Source: Vibrio mangrovi
GTDB taxonomy: Bacteria; Pseudomonadota; Gammaproteobacteria; Enterobacterales; Vibrionaceae
NCBI RefSeq assembly: GCF_024346955.1
Contig: NZ_AP024884.1
Location: 1,268,598 to 1,332,597, forward strand
Direction of reading: 5' to 3'
Length of the DNA stretch: 64,000 nucleotides
In this document: one piece after another, positions 50,404 through 60,032 of the stretch
How positions within the stretch are numbered: position 1 is the first letter of the stretch
Layout: every line of letters starts with the position of its first letter
Program-made: the position numbers and the translations under genes
The notes under the pieces: model-generated
Told to the model about the DNA's origin: nothing
Seen by the model: only the letters and a program-made list of their open reading frames with translations
Database searches by the model: none

Positions 50404-52857
50404 CTAACGCGGTACGGCTTTAAGCTTCCATATATTGTTCACATAATCACGAATACTTCGGTCAGAACTGAATTTCCCGACCAGTGCTGTATTCAGAATG
50501 GCTTTTTTTGCCCAACCAGCTGAATCACGATACTGCTGATCAATCCGGGTATGCGCATCGATATATGAAGCAAAATCAGCCAGTACCAGATAAGGGTCAC
50601 CACCATCCAGCAGGCTTTCATAGGTTGCCCGGAGCTTGCGTGGCTCTCCGGGAGTAAACTCTTCTCCGATCAGCAGATCCAGTGAAGCTTTCAGTAACGG
50701 ATCTGCATTGTAGTAATCGAACGGATTATATCCATGAGACTTCAGACGGTTCACGTCATCGACTTCCAGACCAAAGATATAAATATTCTCATCACCGACT
50801 TCTTCACGAATCTCGACGTTTGCACCATCCATCGTGCCGATAGTCAGAGCGCCATTGAGCGCCATTTTCATGTTTCCGGTCCCGGACGCCTCTTTACCGG
50901 CTGTCGATATCTGCTCAGAAACATCCGCCGCCGGAATAATAATCTCGGCCATACTCACCCGATAGTCCGGAATGAAGACAACTTTCAGTTTTTCATTCAC
51001 TCTGGGATCATGGTTAATTTTCTCAGCTATCTTATTGATAGCGTAGATAATCTCTTTGGCGAGGTAATAGCCCGGAGCGGCTTTGGCCGCAAAAATAAAG
51101 ACCCGGGGAACCATGTCAAAATCAGGACGATTCAGTAAACGGTAGTAAAGCGAAAGAATATGCAGCATATTCAGATGCTGACGCTTATATTCATGTAATC
51201 GTTTGATCTGAACATCGAAAATAGCATCAGTGTTAAGCTCAATGTTCATATGCTCTTTCACCCAGTGAGCCAGCCGGACTTTATTTTCTTTCTTCACCGC
51301 CATAAATGCTTTCTGAAAGTCAGCATCATCGGCCCACTGAGTCAGCTGTGCCAGCTCTTCTAGCGCAACCGGCCAGTGATCACCGATTTTCTCTGTGATC
51401 AACCGGGATAGACCCGGATTACAGTATTGTAGCCAGCGGCGAGGTGTAATCCCGTTTGTGACATTTGTCAGGCGGGTTGGATAAAGTTCATGAAATTCAG
51501 GAAACAGATCCTGTTTCACCAGTTCTGAGTGCAAAGCTGCAACCCCATTTACCGCATAGGAACCAACAACACACAGATTGGCCATTCTGACCATCCGGTG
51601 GAAACCTTCCTGAATGATCGACAGCTTCTGCTGCTTGTCGACATCTCCGGGCCATTTCGCCCGCACTTCCTGTAAGAAGCGGTGGTTAATCTCGTAGATA
51701 ATTTCCATATGGCGGGGTAGTAAACGGAGGATCAGAGATTCATCCCAGGTTTCCAGTGCTTCAGGTAACAATGTATGGTTGGTATACGCGAATGTCTGAC
51801 TACAGATACGCCATGCGTCATCCCACAGCATATCCTGCTCATCCATGAAGATCCGCATCATTTCAGGAATCGCGATCGCAGGATGCGTATCATTGAGCTG
51901 AATCGTTTCATACTGAGGCAACTCTTCCAGAGTATGGCCGGCTGCCTTATGACGGCGGAGGATATCCCGGACAGAAGCAGCACTATGGAAGTACTGCTGC
52001 ATCAGACGCAATGTCTTGCCTTTCTCATGGTTGTCATTCGGATAGAGCACTTTGGTGATGTTACCGGCATCGATCAAAGCATGTTGCGCTTCAAAATAGT
52101 TACCGTTGTTAAAGCTTTCCAGAGAAAATGGTGCGATTGCCCGGCATTCCCATAACCGTAACGGATAGACGGTTTCACTCTTATAACCGACAACCGGAAT
52201 ATCCCATGGCATCCCCATGACAGTCATTCCGGGAACCCATTTTCTTTTTTCCACACCATCGACTACAACGCCTTTAACATAACCGTAAAAGCCAATTTCC
52301 TGCGCTAAATCCGGACGGGCAACTTCCCATGGATAACCTTCAATGCCACACCAGGCATCGGGAGCCTCTTTCTGGTGACATTCTTCAAAAGATTGTTTGA
52401 ACAGTCCATACTCATAATGAAGACCATAACCAACCGTCGGATATTCCTGCGCAGCCAGAGAGTCCATGAAACAGGCAGCCAGGCGCCCTAACCCACCGTT
52501 GCCCAGTGAAGGATCCCGCTCTTCTTCAAGCAAATCACTTAAATTCTGCCCCAGTTCGGCCATTGCCTCACCGATAGCATCATAAACACCCATGTTTAAT
52601 AAGTTGTTGCCGGTCAGACGACCAATCAGAAATTCCAGAGAAAGATAATTCACACTTTTGGCATTCAGAATCCGCTCATCCTGTTCTGTTTCCAAAAGGT
52701 CAAATGTCGTGAGCTCTGCCAGTGCTCTGGACATAGCCAGATACCAGGAACGCTTAGTCGCACACTCGATGGTGGTCGCGTAGGTTGATGTCAGATGACG
52801 CTTAACGTTCTCCTGAAACAGCGTCTTATCAAACGACTTCTGCAATACAGCTTTCAT
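50404..52857 (-). CDS. malP: Maltodextrin/glycogen phosphorylase MalP
   Basis: The 817-residue GT35 enzyme has the pyridoxal phosphate site EASGTGNMKMALNGALTIGT near 660, with the PLP Lys in it, and RRWLQYCNPGLS and KRLHEYKRQHLNMLH, all typical. It releases glucose 1-phosphate from maltodextrin or glycogen. Start ATG 52857 (MKAVLQKSFDK) has GGGAGGGG upstream. The frame extends to a TTG at 52872, judged not used. First gene of the malP-malQ-glgB cluster; a CRP-like site lies about 260 bases upstream. Confidence 0.95.
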   Translation of the reverse strand: MKAVLQKSFDKTLFQENVKRHLTSTYATTIECATKRSWYLAMSRALAELTTFDLLETEQDERILNAKSVNYLSLEFLIGRLTGNNLLNMGVYDAIGEAMAELGQNLSDLLEEERDPSLGNGGLGRLAACFMDSLAAQEYPTVGYGLHYEYGLFKQSFEECHQKEAPDAWCGIEGYPWEVARPDLAQEIGFYGYVKGVVVDGVEKRKWVPGMTVMGMPWDIPVVGYKSETVYPLRLWECRAIAPFSLESFNNGNYFEAQHALIDAGNITKVLYPNDNHEKGKTLRLMQQYFHSAASVRDILRRHKAAGHTLEELPQYETIQLNDTHPAIAIPEMMRIFMDEQDMLWDDAWRICSQTFAYTNHTLLPEALETWDESLILRLLPRHMEIIYEINHRFLQEVRAKWPGDVDKQQKLSIIQEGFHRMVRMANLCVVGSYAVNGVAALHSELVKQDLFPEFHELYPTRLTNVTNGITPRRWLQYCNPGLSRLITEKIGDHWPVALEELAQLTQWADDADFQKAFMAVKKENKVRLAHWVKEHMNIELNTDAIFDVQIKRLHEYKRQHLNMLHILSLYYRLLNRPDFDMVPRVFIFAAKAAPGYYLAKEIIYAINKIAEKINHDPRVNEKLKVVFIPDYRVSMAEIIIPAADVSEQISTAGKEASGTGNMKMALNGALTIGTMDGANVEIREEVGDENIYIFGLEVDDVNRLKSHGYNPFDYYNADPLLKASLDLLIGEEFTPGEPRKLRATYESLLDGGDPYLVLADFASYIDAHTRIDQQYRDSAGWAKKAILNTALVGKFSSDRSIRDYVNNIWKLKAVPR

Positions 52858-53311
52858 CGTAACCCCTCCCAAATAGGTAATGAGCTGACTGAGATATACA
52901 ATTATCTGATACGGTCTTCGTACCAGTCACTTCAGCCCTATCATGAAAATCATATGGTATACAGCAGTCTTACCAAGCTTGAGATGTGATGCATATCGAA
53001 TTTCGCATCGAATATGGCTCACAATTTCCAGTCTATATCACAATGCTCCTTAGATAATAACCTTAGTCGTTAAATCAAATTCCTACGGCTTTTCAGTTTA
53101 GAAAGTCTACAAAAAGTGACAGGAATCACATATTGATACCACGTTCTCCCACCGAAGTTCCAGTCAATCGGCTATTTTTTCTACGCTGATCCCGATAATT
53201 TTATAAGCCTGCCCTGTTTGCCAGGCTTCCGCAGAGAAAGTAAGTGAATACTTGCTATTGAAAAAAACCAGAAACACAAAGAACATCAGTATCAGCTCAA
53301 ATAGCGACCAT
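52858..53311. other. malP upstream region
   Basis: This holds the promoter of the malP operon. A second, weaker CRP-like site, TGTGATGCATATCGAA, is at 52985-53000. No clear MalT box (GGGGA[T/G]GAGG) was found, so MalT control is not supported by sight. No gene is seen. Confidence 0.45.
53115..53130. promoter_or_regulatory. CRP-like binding site
   Basis: AGTGACAGGAATCACA matches the CRP consensus TGTGA-N6-TCACA with one mismatch. It is about 260 bases upstream of malP, whose homologs are catabolite-controlled. The distance is larger than usual for activation, so a nearer promoter or a second site may be involved. Confidence 0.55.
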
Positions 53312-53341
53312 AAAAAAAGGCATCTTCTTGATGCCTTTTTC
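53312..53341. terminator. Terminator of the cyo operon
   Basis: GGCATC (53319-53324) and GATGCC (53330-53335), extended by a flanking A-run and T-run, form a bidirectional rho-independent terminator. It lies about 35 bases after the cyoE stop on the minus strand. Confidence 0.9.
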
Positions 53342-53375
53342 AGTTCATTATGCGCCAGTCACAAGCTGGTGGTCT

Positions 53376-54242
53376 CTACAGACTGAGCGGTATCAGTTCA
53401 AAACCTAATACAGCACTGAAACTCATCACGACAATCAAAGAGTGTTTGAAAACAGCTTTTGACCACGCTTCAAAGTTATCTGTTGTCATCCGGCGGAATG
53501 TCACCCGGGTCCACATAAAGCAGACAGCCGATGCAACCACCAGATATTCATAACCGGTATTGCCAACCAGATATAATCCTAAAGCAACCGCATTAAAGGC
53601 GATGACATAAGCCATCATATGCTTACGGGCCTTGTCGATTCCGGAAACTACCGGCAGTACAGGAATACCTGCCTGACGATAATCCTGCATTCTGAACATG
53701 GCAATTGCATAAGAATGCGGCATTTGCCACAAACAGAACAGACAGAACAGCAGAACGCCTTCAAGACTGACATAGTTGGTCACTGCCAGATAACCGGCCA
53801 ACGGTGGAACCGCACCGGAAATACTGCCAACCAGCGTACCGTATACAGAAGTACGCTTGTACCACATCGTGTAGAAGAAGACGTAGAAAACATAACCCAG
53901 CAACACAACCACAGCCGCCAACGGATTCGTTTTCTGATACAGCAATGCTGTTCCGCTCAGTAACAGAATGAGCGCATAAATGAAGGCATGATCAACATTA
54001 ATCTCACCACGAACCAGCAAGCGCTGGCTGGTTCTCGCCATTTTACTGTCGATATCGCGGTCGAAGATATTATTAATCACACATCCGGACGCGATGACCA
54101 AAGCAACACCAGCAAGCGTATAGAGCAATAGCATTGATGTTACTGACTCCGCTTTAGCTGCGAGGAAAAACCCCGCAGCCGTAGAGATCAGGTTACCAAC
54201 GATAATTCCCGGTTTGGTGATCGATAGATACCCTTTAATCAT
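53376..54242 (-). CDS. cyoE: Protoheme IX farnesyltransferase CyoE
   Basis: The 288-residue inner-membrane UbiA-family enzyme carries the prenyl-diphosphate motif INNIFDRDIDSKMARTSQR near 60, plus SVYGTLVGSISGAVPPLAGY near 128. It converts heme B to heme O, the cofactor of the bo3 oxidase encoded just upstream. Last gene of cyoABCDE, ten bases after cyoD, and followed by a terminator. Confidence 0.96.
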   Translation of the reverse strand: MIKGYLSITKPGIIVGNLISTAAGFFLAAKAESVTSMLLLYTLAGVALVIASGCVINNIFDRDIDSKMARTSQRLLVRGEINVDHAFIYALILLLSGTALLYQKTNPLAAVVVLLGYVFYVFFYTMWYKRTSVYGTLVGSISGAVPPLAGYLAVTNYVSLEGVLLFCLFCLWQMPHSYAIAMFRMQDYRQAGIPVLPVVSGIDKARKHMMAYVIAFNAVALGLYLVGNTGYEYLVVASAVCFMWTRVTFRRMTTDNFEAWSKAVFKHSLIVVMSFSAVLGFELIPLSL

Positions 54243-54252
54243 CAGTCTGCGC

Positions 54253-54567
54253 CTACATCATCATATTGACGTTCAGATTCCACATGATCCAGATTGAACC
54301 AACAATCAGGATCAAGACAACAATCACAGAGAACACCAATGAAATCACGTTCCAGCGACCGCTTTCAGTTTTTGTTTCCATATGCAGGAAGTAAACAAAA
54401 TGAACAATCACCTGAACAACAGCACAACCGAACAGGACAGCAAATGTTGTCCCGGTCGACAAGCTTTGTGTCGCCGCATAGTAGAAAGGAATAATCGTTA
54501 GGATCAGAGAGGCTACAAAGCCAATCACATATCCTTTTACGCCTGACTCAGCATGTTGGTTACTCAT
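54253..54567 (-). CDS. cyoD: Cytochrome bo3 oxidase subunit IV CyoD
   Basis: The 104-residue protein has three membrane helices. It has the CyoD signature VHFVYFLHMETKTESGRWNV near 55. It stabilises the oxidase during assembly. The ATG overlaps the cyoC stop by four bases (ATGA). Confidence 0.95.
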   Translation of the reverse strand: MSNQHAESGVKGYVIGFVASLILTIIPFYYAATQSLSTGTTFAVLFGCAVVQVIVHFVYFLHMETKTESGRWNVISLVFSVIVVLILIVGSIWIMWNLNVNMMM

Positions 54568-55169
54568 GATGTCACCCCAACTAAATAAACGATTGTAAAT
54601 ACGCAGATCCAGACGATATCCAGGAAGTGCCAGAACAAGCTTAAACAGTTGAACCGGGTTTCAATCATCTCTGTCAGCCCTTTAGTATTCAGTTGCCAGA
54701 AACAGACAAACAACCAAATCAGACCAAAGGTCACGTGCAGACCGTGAGTTCCAACCAGAGTAAAGAATGCTGACAGGAACGCGCTACGCTGTGGTCCGAA
54801 GCCTTCACCAATCAGATGATGGAACTCATAAACTTCCATCCCGATAAAGCCCAGACCAAACAGGAAGGTAATCACCATCCATAGCTTCAACGCGCCAATC
54901 TGCTTACGCTTCATGGCAATAATGCCAAAACCGAATGTAATACTACTCAACAGCAGCAACATAGTTTCAACAAAAACGAACGGTAGTTCGAAGATCTCTT
55001 TACCGCTGGGACCACCAGCGGTTGCTCCTGCCAGTACTGCATAAGTTGCAAACAAGCTTGCAAATAAAATGCAGTCACTCATCAGGTAAATCCAGAACCC
55101 GAACAGTTTGTTACCACCGGTATCATGGTGGTGATCATGTGCGTGAGCCGCTACAGAATTAGCCTGCAT
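54564..55169 (-). CDS. cyoC: Cytochrome bo3 oxidase subunit III CyoC
   Basis: The 201-residue, five-helix subunit III has GNKLFGFWIYLMSDCILFAS near 19 and LVGTHGLHVTFGLIWLFVCF near 135, both subunit III signatures. The His-rich N-terminus AHAHDHHHD is typical of CyoC. The start lies within the cyoB 3' end (11-base overlap). Confidence 0.96.
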   Translation of the reverse strand: MQANSVAAHAHDHHHDTGGNKLFGFWIYLMSDCILFASLFATYAVLAGATAGGPSGKEIFELPFVFVETMLLLLSSITFGFGIIAMKRKQIGALKLWMVITFLFGLGFIGMEVYEFHHLIGEGFGPQRSAFLSAFFTLVGTHGLHVTFGLIWLFVCFWQLNTKGLTEMIETRFNCLSLFWHFLDIVWICVFTIVYLVGVTS

Positions 55170-57183
55170 ACTTCACCTCCATATCATCTTTCGACTGAGA
55201 TTCAGCTTTTGCTTTTGCAACTTCAGCCCGATGTTTCTCTTCAATCTCTTTGATTTCATCAACCTGAACATAGTAATCAACATCATCGTTAAAGCTATGC
55301 CAGATAGTGGTTACCACGATACCGATGAAACCGATAGCGGCCAGCCACCATATATACCAGATCATCGCAAAACCAAAGATCGTCGCCCATGCAGAAACAT
55401 ACATACCCGTTGGTGTATTCTTCGGCATATGAATCGGCTCATATTCGACTTCTTTATCAAGATCATGCTCACCACGCTGCTTCTGATACCAGAAAGCATC
55501 AATTTCATTGCCTTTCGGAATCACAGCAAAGTTATAGAACGGTGGTGGAGAAGATGTTGACCATTCCAGCGTACGGGCATCCCACGGGTCACCGGTCACA
55601 TCACGGTTCTCATCCCGGTCGCGAATACTGACAAGAATCTGAATCACCTGACATACCACACCCAGAGCAACAATTGCCGTACCGACAGCGGCAACAGCAA
55701 GGAATGGGAAATAATCAGGGCTAATATCCTGACTCAGACGACGGGTCATCCCCATAAAGCCCAATGCGTAAAGTGGTAGGAAAGCCATCAGGAAACCAAC
55801 CAGCCAGCACCAGAATGCGCGTCGGCCCCATGCTTCATTCATCATGAAACCGGTCGCTTTCGGGAACCAGTAGGTGATTGCAGCAAAACAGCCAAAGACT
55901 ACACCGCCGATAATTACGTTATGGAAGTGAGCCACCAGGAATACACTGTTGTGCAGTACAAAGTCTGCTCCGGGAACCGCCATCAGCACACCGGTCATAC
56001 CACCGATACTGAAGGTGATCAGGAAGCCGACAGTCCACAGCATTGGTGATGTAAACTGAATACGGCCTTTATACATCGTAAACAACCAGTTAAATATCTT
56101 CACCCCGGTCGGGATAGAGATGATCATGGTTGCAATACCAAAGAAGGCGTTTACATTCGCACCCGCACCCATGGTAAAGAAGTGGTGTAGCCAAACGATA
56201 AAGGCAAGAATCGTAATTGCAATCGTTGCCCAGACCAGAGATGTATAGCCAAACAGTTTCTTACGTGAGAAGGTCGCTGTCACTTCAGAGAAAACCCCAA
56301 AGATTGGCAGAACAAGGATATATACCTCAGGGTGGCCCCACGCCCAAATCAGGTTGACATACATCATCATGTTGCCACCCATATCGTTGGTGAAGAAGTG
56401 GAAACCCAGATAACGGTCCAGAGTCAACAGAGCGATAGAAATAGCCAGGATTGGGAACGAAATAATGATCAGGATGTTGGCACACAGAGAAGCCCAGGTG
56501 AAAACTGGCATCTTCATCAACGGCATATCCGGAGCTCGCATCCGCATAATGGTGACAAAGAAGTTCACCCCGGTCAGGGTTGTACCGACACCCGATATCT
56601 GCAATGCCCAGATCCAGTAGTCAACGCCAACCCCCGGACTTGCAGCAATTCCGGACAGTGGTGGATAAGCCAGCCAACCAGTACGGGCAAACTCACCCAG
56701 ACCCAGCGACATGTTTGTCAGGATCACACCAACAACAAACAGCCAGAAACTCAGGTTGTTCAGGTAAGGGAATGCAACGTCACGCGCACCAATCTGCAAC
56801 GGAACCACGATATTCATCAGACCGATAACCAATGGCATCGCAACAAAGAAAATCATGATGACGCCGTGTGCCGTAAAGATCTGATCATAGTGGTGCGGCG
56901 GCAGGTATCCGGCTTCACCGGCAGCTGACAACGCTTGCTGACTTCGCATCATCACTGCATCGGCAAAACCACGCAGTAGCATGACAAAAGCGACAGCAAT
57001 GTACATGAAACCTAATTTTTTGTGGTCTACCGAAGTAAACCATTCATTCCACAGGTATTGCCATTTACCAAGACGAGTTACCCACACAACAACTGCCAGA
57101 CCGACAACTGCGATTACAGCCAGGGTAATCATGATAATGGGCTCATGGTATGGAATGGAGTCCAGTGTTAATCTTCCAAACAT
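55159..57183 (-). CDS. cyoB: Cytochrome bo3 oxidase subunit I CyoB
   Basis: The 674-residue catalytic heme-copper subunit has all metal ligands in view: heme b His in FTAHGVIMIFF (about 106) and in HFHNVIIGG (about 420), and CuB ligands in WAWGHPEVYILVLP (His near 284, with its cross-linked Tyr) and WLHHFFTMG (about 333). It reduces oxygen to water using ubiquinol and pumps protons. A charged C-terminal tail follows the last helix. Seven bases separate it from cyoA. Confidence 0.97.
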   Translation of the reverse strand: MFGRLTLDSIPYHEPIIMITLAVIAVVGLAVVVWVTRLGKWQYLWNEWFTSVDHKKLGFMYIAVAFVMLLRGFADAVMMRSQQALSAAGEAGYLPPHHYDQIFTAHGVIMIFFVAMPLVIGLMNIVVPLQIGARDVAFPYLNNLSFWLFVVGVILTNMSLGLGEFARTGWLAYPPLSGIAASPGVGVDYWIWALQISGVGTTLTGVNFFVTIMRMRAPDMPLMKMPVFTWASLCANILIIISFPILAISIALLTLDRYLGFHFFTNDMGGNMMMYVNLIWAWGHPEVYILVLPIFGVFSEVTATFSRKKLFGYTSLVWATIAITILAFIVWLHHFFTMGAGANVNAFFGIATMIISIPTGVKIFNWLFTMYKGRIQFTSPMLWTVGFLITFSIGGMTGVLMAVPGADFVLHNSVFLVAHFHNVIIGGVVFGCFAAITYWFPKATGFMMNEAWGRRAFWCWLVGFLMAFLPLYALGFMGMTRRLSQDISPDYFPFLAVAAVGTAIVALGVVCQVIQILVSIRDRDENRDVTGDPWDARTLEWSTSSPPPFYNFAVIPKGNEIDAFWYQKQRGEHDLDKEVEYEPIHMPKNTPTGMYVSAWATIFGFAMIWYIWWLAAIGFIGIVVTTIWHSFNDDVDYYVQVDEIKEIEEKHRAEVAKAKAESQSKDDMEVKYAG

Positions 57184-57190
57184 AATCTCA

Positions 57191-58114
57191 TTACCCTTCG
57201 TGCTCAGCCATCGAATGATGACCCATTGGTTTATCCATTTCCTGTCCGTCTCCCATGTTCATTCCGCCAGGGAATTGAGTTACGACTGAATTAAACAGAT
57301 CGTCCGGAACATGAGAATAATAGGTAACAGGAACGTCAATGCTTGGTTTCGCTAAAGCACGATAGTCAGAGAAATCGTTAATCTGATTTTCAGAAGCTTT
57401 CACTTTCTCGACCCACTGATCGAAACTGGCAACATCAGGTGTTGCAGTTGCAGTAAACTTCATATGAGAGAAACCATCACCACTAAAGCTGGCTGCAATC
57501 CCTTTATAGTCCCCAGCTTCATTTGCAATCAGATGCAGGCGAGTAACCATACCAGGCATCGCATAAAGCTGGCTGCCTAAACGAGGGATAAAGAAAGAGT
57601 TCATGATGTTGTCTGATGTAATCTTAAACTTCACCGGAACATCTTTAGGAAAAGCGACATAGTTCACCGTTGCAATTTTCTGCTCCGGATAAATGAACAG
57701 CCATTTCCAGTCAAGCGATACAACTTCGATCGTCATTGGCTTCACGTCACTTTCTAAAGGATTAGAAGGTTCAAGATGGTGCGTTGAGCGCCAGGTGATC
57801 GTCGCCAGAACAACAATGATAATGATAGGGATAGTCCAGACAACAAATTCAATCTTTGTTGAGTGAGACCATTCTGGTGTGTACTCTTCTTGCGTATTAC
57901 TTGATCTGTACTTATATGAGAAGTAGATCGTCATCAGTATCACAGGGATAACAACGATCAGCATCAGGAGCAGAGCTGTAATAATCAACTCTTTCACCTG
58001 AACACCCACCTCTCCTTTGGGATCAAGTAGCGCAAACTTACACCCTGAGAGCATCAGAACTGTGAGTAACAGTCCAACTCTCGATATGATGCTTTTATAT
58101 CGTGAGGCTTCCAT
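57191..58114 (-). CDS. cyoA: Cytochrome bo3 oxidase subunit II CyoA
   Basis: The 307-residue lipoprotein subunit II has signal peptide and lipobox LSGC (Cys near 25), two membrane helices and a periplasmic cupredoxin-fold domain. VVSLDWKWLFIYPEQKIATV and FFIPRLGSQLYAMPGMVTRL are characteristic. The CuA ligands are absent, as expected for a quinol oxidase. AGGAAG lies before the ATG. First gene of cyoABCDE. The C-terminal end is Met- and His-rich. Confidence 0.96.
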   Translation of the reverse strand: MEASRYKSIISRVGLLLTVLMLSGCKFALLDPKGEVGVQVKELIITALLLMLIVVIPVILMTIYFSYKYRSSNTQEEYTPEWSHSTKIEFVVWTIPIIIIVVLATITWRSTHHLEPSNPLESDVKPMTIEVVSLDWKWLFIYPEQKIATVNYVAFPKDVPVKFKITSDNIMNSFFIPRLGSQLYAMPGMVTRLHLIANEAGDYKGIAASFSGDGFSHMKFTATATPDVASFDQWVEKVKASENQINDFSDYRALAKPSIDVPVTYYSHVPDDLFNSVVTQFPGGMNMGDGQEMDKPMGHHSMAEHEG

Positions 58115-58633
58115 TTACTTGTACTTCCTCTTTCTGGCAGAGACCCGATAAGCCGACACTTCCTTACCAAGACTCTGCGGTTGGTTTTAATAAGAGTATT
58201 TGAATCTGTAACAAACAATCCTTACCTGATACAAATCCATTCAACTCCACGAAATCGTGACATTTAACATTCAGTTTTCGAAAAGATAAATATATTTGTT
58301 ACAAGAAAGAACACTTTGCCACATCCGACACATGATAGTAACAATGCGTCGAGGGGCACTATATTAAAGTGCAATCTTAAGTTACGCAAATATGACGATA
58401 AGAAAAAGTGAACTCGCCACATGTACGAAGTAACAGATATAATCCATTGTTATCTATATATTTTTTAGAACAGGTTTTTGCTTATTCCACACATTTACCA
58501 TGTGTTTTTTTTTTTTCGTTATAATTTATGAGCTTTATCACGGAATGAACTGCAATTTCTTTTATAAACAACCCAATACTGTTGCCCGAAAAATCCATCT
58601 CTCAAGAGGAAATAAAATAGAAAGGCAAAAAAA
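58115..58633. other. cyo promoter region
   Basis: This AT-rich region between cyoA and the YebC paralog terminator holds the cyo promoter. Several TTGTTACAAG-like words occur (58195-58300). No gene is supported. It contains one plus-strand hairpin with a T-run (58489-58516) that has no gene to end. Confidence 0.4.
58489..58516 (+). terminator. Orphan plus-strand terminator-like hairpin
   Basis: ACACAT (58489-58494), a five-base loop and ATGTGT (58500-58505) are followed by a run of T residues to 58516. No plus-strand gene lies upstream, so it could end an unannotated small RNA. The short AT-rich stem makes this uncertain. Confidence 0.4.
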
Positions 58634-58660
58634 AACGCCCCACGTACAACATGGGGCGTT
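58626..58660 (-). terminator. Terminator of the YebC-like gene
   Basis: AACGCCCCA (58634-58642) and TGGGGCGTT (58652-58660) form the stem. The minus strand then has a T-run (58626-58635). Confidence 0.92.
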
Positions 58661-58685
58661 TCTCAATCAAGGGAACAGCAAAAAA

Positions 58686-59405
58686 CTATTCAATTTCCGC
58701 GTTATGGTAAACCTGCTGAACATCATCACTATCATCCAACAGATCCAAGAATTTCTGGAATTTCTCTGCATCTTCTCCGGAGATTTCAGTCCGATTCTGC
58801 GGAACAAAAGTAATCTCTTCCACATCCAGAGTAACGTCAGGGAAAGACTCGGCCAGTGCAGTTTTTGCTTTGAAAAATTCAGTGTTCGGTGCAAATACCG
58901 TAATAACACCATCTTCCAGTTCAATATCAGTCACATCGACATCGGCCATCATCAGTGCTTCTAACACCGTTTCTTCATCATCACCCTTAAACTGAAATAC
59001 AGCCTGATGATCAAACATATGAGCAACTGTACCCGGACTGCCGATTTTTGCACCGGTCTTCACAAAGCACTGACGAACATCCTGATAAGTCCGGTTACCG
59101 TTATCAGTCAGGCAATCGACAATCACGCTCACACCACCAGGTCCGAAACCTTCATAACGAGCAGGCTGGTAATCTTCACCAGAGCCTCCCGAGGCTTTAT
59201 CCAGCGCTTTATCGATCACATGTCCGGGAACCTGATCTCTTTTCGCCTTCGTGATCAAGTGCTTCAAAGAAAGGTTGGTATCAGGATCTGCACCACCATT
59301 CTTTGCACACACATAAATCTCTTTGCCGTATTTGGAATAAACTTTAATCTTTGCGCCTTGAGTCTTCGCCATGGAAGCTTTACGCACTTCAAAACTTCTT
59401 CCCAT
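58686..59405 (-). CDS. YebC/PmpR-family protein (YeeN-like paralog)
   Basis: The 239-residue protein has the three-domain YebC fold. Diagnostic stretches are KIKVYSKYGKEIYVCAKNGG near 18, ALDKASGGSGEDYQPARYEG near 64 and FGPGGVSVIVDCLTDNGNRT near 84. It belongs to the shorter YeeN subgroup, in vibrios encoded near the chromosome II origin. Family members assist translation at problematic motifs or act as regulators. Start ATG 59405 (MGRSFEVRKASM) is chosen over upstream frame starts by homolog N-termini and a GAGAG upstream. Confidence 0.92.
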   Translation of the reverse strand: MGRSFEVRKASMAKTQGAKIKVYSKYGKEIYVCAKNGGADPDTNLSLKHLITKAKRDQVPGHVIDKALDKASGGSGEDYQPARYEGFGPGGVSVIVDCLTDNGNRTYQDVRQCFVKTGAKIGSPGTVAHMFDHQAVFQFKGDDEETVLEALMMADVDVTDIELEDGVITVFAPNTEFFKAKTALAESFPDVTLDVEEITFVPQNRTEISGEDAEKFQKFLDLLDDSDDVQQVYHNAEIE

Positions 59406-59491
59406 CGGGATATTCTCTCTCATCAATTGAATGCGACGGATTGTAGGAAAAACACAGAATCATTTCAATTTCTGCCGGACCGGAGAGCGGC

Positions 59492-59701
59492 TTACATCAC
59501 GCCCATGATCCTTTTATATTTATCCACCGATTGTTGAAAACATGTCTGTTCATCCGTTGTCCGCAACGTCTCCTGATGCTGAGCGAGCGCTTCAGGACCG
59601 GCTTTCCCTTGTTTCAGTTTCCATACTAAAAAGGCAGCCTGTTTGTCCAGTTCGACCCGATTCTTCTCTTCAGCACTCAGTTCTGCAAGATTAAAAGACA
59701 T
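59492..59701 (-). CDS. DUF3283 family protein
   Basis: The product has 69 residues: SFNLAELSAEEKNRVELDKQ, AAFLVWKLKQGKAGPEA and a FQQSVDKYKRIMGVM end. This matches the small Vibrio DUF3283 family. It is helical, cytoplasmic and of unknown function. Start ATG 59701 is preferred over the open frame to 59743. Confidence 0.82.
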   Translation of the reverse strand: MSFNLAELSAEEKNRVELDKQAAFLVWKLKQGKAGPEALAQHQETLRTTDEQTCFQQSVDKYKRIMGVM

Positions 59702-59789
59702 GAAATCACCCGTCATCTGTAAACAAGTTCTGCAATATACCACAGGAATCGGGAAAATTAAGTGCTAACTGAAATGAACCTCACCAGAA

Positions 59790-59816
59790 AAAAGAAAGGG
59801 CAGCGAAGCTGCCCTT
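59790..59816 (-). terminator. Terminator of the 65-residue protein gene
   Basis: AAGGGCAGC (59796-59804), a GAA loop and GCTGCCCTT (59808-59816) form a strong stem. On the minus strand it is followed by TTCTTTTTTC. Confidence 0.92.
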
Positions 59817-59834
59817 ACCTGTTCAATATAAAAT

Positions 59835-60032
59835 TTAGTGAAGGAGCCCAAGTTCCCTTGCTTCTTCAATAGTTAAACCACTCTCACGAATCTCTCTCAT
59901 CGCTTCAATCCGGCGCCGGGCTTCTGCTGATTTAAGATTTTTCGTCGGTTTTTGCAATTCAACTTCGTCCGTGAAGTCCCACTTATTTGCGATATTCGTC
60001 ATTTCATCATGGTCGATTGAATTGATAGACAT
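59835..60032 (-). CDS. Small conserved-looking protein, 65 residues
   Basis: It has a very strong ribosome-binding site (GGAGGTGAT before the ATG) and its own terminator, so it is a real gene. The product has an acidic first half and a basic helical AEARRRIEAMREIRESGLTI with a final EEARELGLLH. The helical end vaguely recalls small Arg/Glu-rich envelope or regulatory proteins, but I recognise no family. It lies between the rctB terminator and the DUF3283 gene. Confidence 0.75.
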   Translation of the reverse strand: MSINSIDHDEMTNIANKWDFTDEVELQKPTKNLKSAEARRRIEAMREIRESGLTIEEARELGLLH

